31,568 bases of DNA from Pseudomonadota bacterium (GTDB lineage Bacteria > Pseudomonadota > Gammaproteobacteria > Halothiobacillales > Halothiobacillaceae): contig JAJYPA010000040.1 in the NCBI GenBank assembly GCA_021795795.1, forward strand, positions 1 through 31,568, read 5' to 3'. The translations under genes and the position numbers were made by a program. Each line of letters begins with the position of its first letter. The first letter of the stretch is position 1. Positions 30,685 through 31,568 of the stretch are shown in pieces. A model generated the notes under the pieces. The model was not told the origin of the DNA. It saw only the letters and a program-made list of their open reading frames with translations, and did no database searches.

Positions 30685-31568
30685 CTAATCGAGTTTCAGC
30701 AATTGCTCGAACAGTGCGTCGGTCTTGATCTCTTCGCCGCTCAATGCCATGGCCAGTAGTTCGGCTCCGATAATGGGCAAGGCCAGCACCACATCGGGAT
30801 GTACGCGTTTGATCTTGTTAAGATTGTGCGCATCACTAACGGCAACCACGGTCTTGAGTTTTTCATTGACTTCACGTGCGGCCAGGATGATAAACGCATT
30901 TTCGGAATCGTCTTCTGTCAGCGCAATGATGGCGCGGGCAGTATCGGCTTGGGCCTTCAACAGGATATCGCTGTCGGAGCCGTCACCGATGATGAAATCA
31001 TTCGGTATATCCGAACCCGGCGTGGGTGCGGCCGGTAGGATGCGGGTCACTTCAAGGCCGCGCTTTTCCAGCGAATCCGCCGCATTTCGGGCGAATGGCC
31101 CGTTGCCGACCACGATAATATGATCCTTGCGTTGCATTTTCTTGCTCCCGGGTTGGACGAGTTTCATGATTTGCTGATTCATCATCGGCCCCAGGATCGC
31201 GGTCAGTGAGGTGGCGAAGACCAATAATCCCAGAATAATCAGGCTGATGGTGAACATCCGCGCTTCGGTGGTTTGCGCGATGATGTCGCCATAGCCGACG
31301 GTGGACATGGTGACGATGGTGAAATAGAGCGCGGTCGGGAAATCGCTAATGGCTGGTTTGAACTGGGCGCCCAGCACATAGGAACCAATGACACCGAAAC
31401 CCAGCGTGAGCAGCACCCCGGTGATCGAGAACAGGGTGCCGGTGGTGAGGCTGGCGCGCTGGAAGTGCTGGCGATTGAGCAGCAACAGAAGCAGTACGAC
31501 CGCATGGAACAGAATCAGGCTCGCCGGTTGCGAGGCCAATGGCGTGAGTTCCAGCAACAGGCTGGCGA
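30685..31568 (-). CDS. kch: Potassium channel with RCK/TrkA-N domain, Kch-like (5' end beyond window)
   Basis: This is an inner-membrane potassium channel. The frame is open to the right edge, so the true start lies outside; the TTG at 31557 is not a likely start. Compared with E. coli Kch (417 residues), roughly the first 100 residues, with early helices, are missing. Visible parts are two pore-flanking helices with the selectivity filter TMSTVGYGD, the segment FATSLTAILGPMM, MQRKDHIIVVGNGPFARN (RCK Rossmann loop), GDGSDSDILLKAQADTARAIIALTEDDSENAFIILAAREV and AVSDAHNLNKIKRVHPDVVLALPIIGAELLA. Those segments align along the whole of Kch. It is convergent with acnB, sharing the 291-bp interval that holds the acnB terminator. 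Confidence 0.9.
   Translation of the reverse strand, partial: ASLLLELTPLASQPASLILFHAVVLLLLLLNRQHFQRASLTTGTLFSITGVLLTLGFGVIGSYVLGAQFKPAISDFPTALYFTIVTMSTVGYGDIIAQTTEARMFTISLIILGLLVFATSLTAILGPMMNQQIMKLVQPGSKKMQRKDHIIVVGNGPFARNAADSLEKRGLEVTRILPAAPTPGSDIPNDFIIGDGSDSDILLKAQADTARAIIALTEDDSENAFIILAAREVNEKLKTVVAVSDAHNLNKIKRVHPDVVLALPIIGAELLAMALSGEEIKTDALFEQLLKLD

Noticed and set aside
1..31568. CRISPR array, tRNA, rRNA, toxin-antitoxin or defence locus
   Set aside because: No regularly spaced repeat array, cloverleaf-type RNA, CCA-ended gene or defence-type protein pair was seen by eye on either strand; a tRNAscan or PADLOC run would be the decisive check.

Overview
The window looks like a chromosomal segment of a gammaproteobacterium. 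It carries hemA-prfA-prmC-moeB, a quinone-type pyrD, murB, ettA, an AcnB-type aconitase, an OlsB-like acyltransferase, and ccoS for a cbb3 oxidase. Base composition is moderate and coding density is high. Several proteins resemble those of sulfur-oxidising Gammaproteobacteria such as Halothiobacillaceae, but that placement is inference from gene repertoire only.

Layout. Positions 1-900 are a decayed accessory patch: a transposase-like N-terminus running off the left edge, a truncated and frameshifted motA start, and an IS630-family remnant with terminal inverted repeats lying directly against it. Then come an RRM RNA-binding protein with a structured leader (1037-1400), a DUF815 ATPase (1587-2477) and a membrane-anchored thioredoxin-like protein (2631-3116).

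An envelope-signalling block follows at 3133-8599. It has a helix-phased direct repeat, a PepSY protein, a four-fold-repeat membrane protein, an OmpR-type response regulator and its sensor kinase, then a polyprenyl-phosphate glycosyltransferase overlapping a PAP2 phosphatase. The housekeeping cluster hemA-prfA-prmC-(unknown)-moeB meets pyrD tail to tail (8711-14455). OlsB-like acyltransferase, an unknown gene, htpX, a strongly structured non-coding stretch, ccoS and metG follow (14653-19770).

The right third holds a heptosyltransferase-like gene missing its family signatures, murB with a terminator-like element inside its reading frame, and a peroxiredoxin with an excellent OxyR-type operator upstream. 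It continues with a DsbG-like oxidoreductase downstream of a small, easily missed secreted-protein gene, then ettA, an HDOD protein, a small unknown, a Nudix ADP-sugar hydrolase, acnB and a Kch-type potassium channel cut by the right edge.

The strongest non-obvious signals are: (i) an approximately 104-nt structured repeat present twice, 10.5 kb apart in the same orientation, once in a hairpin cluster ending in an intrinsic terminator and once in the acnB leader; (ii) the probably self-regulated PepSY/membrane-protein/two-component module next to lipid-modifying genes; (iii) the OxyR-type site before the peroxiredoxin; (iv) the terminator/antiterminator-like fold inside murB; and (v) a fossil motA/IS junction. 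I saw no CRISPR array, tRNA, rRNA or intact mobile element.
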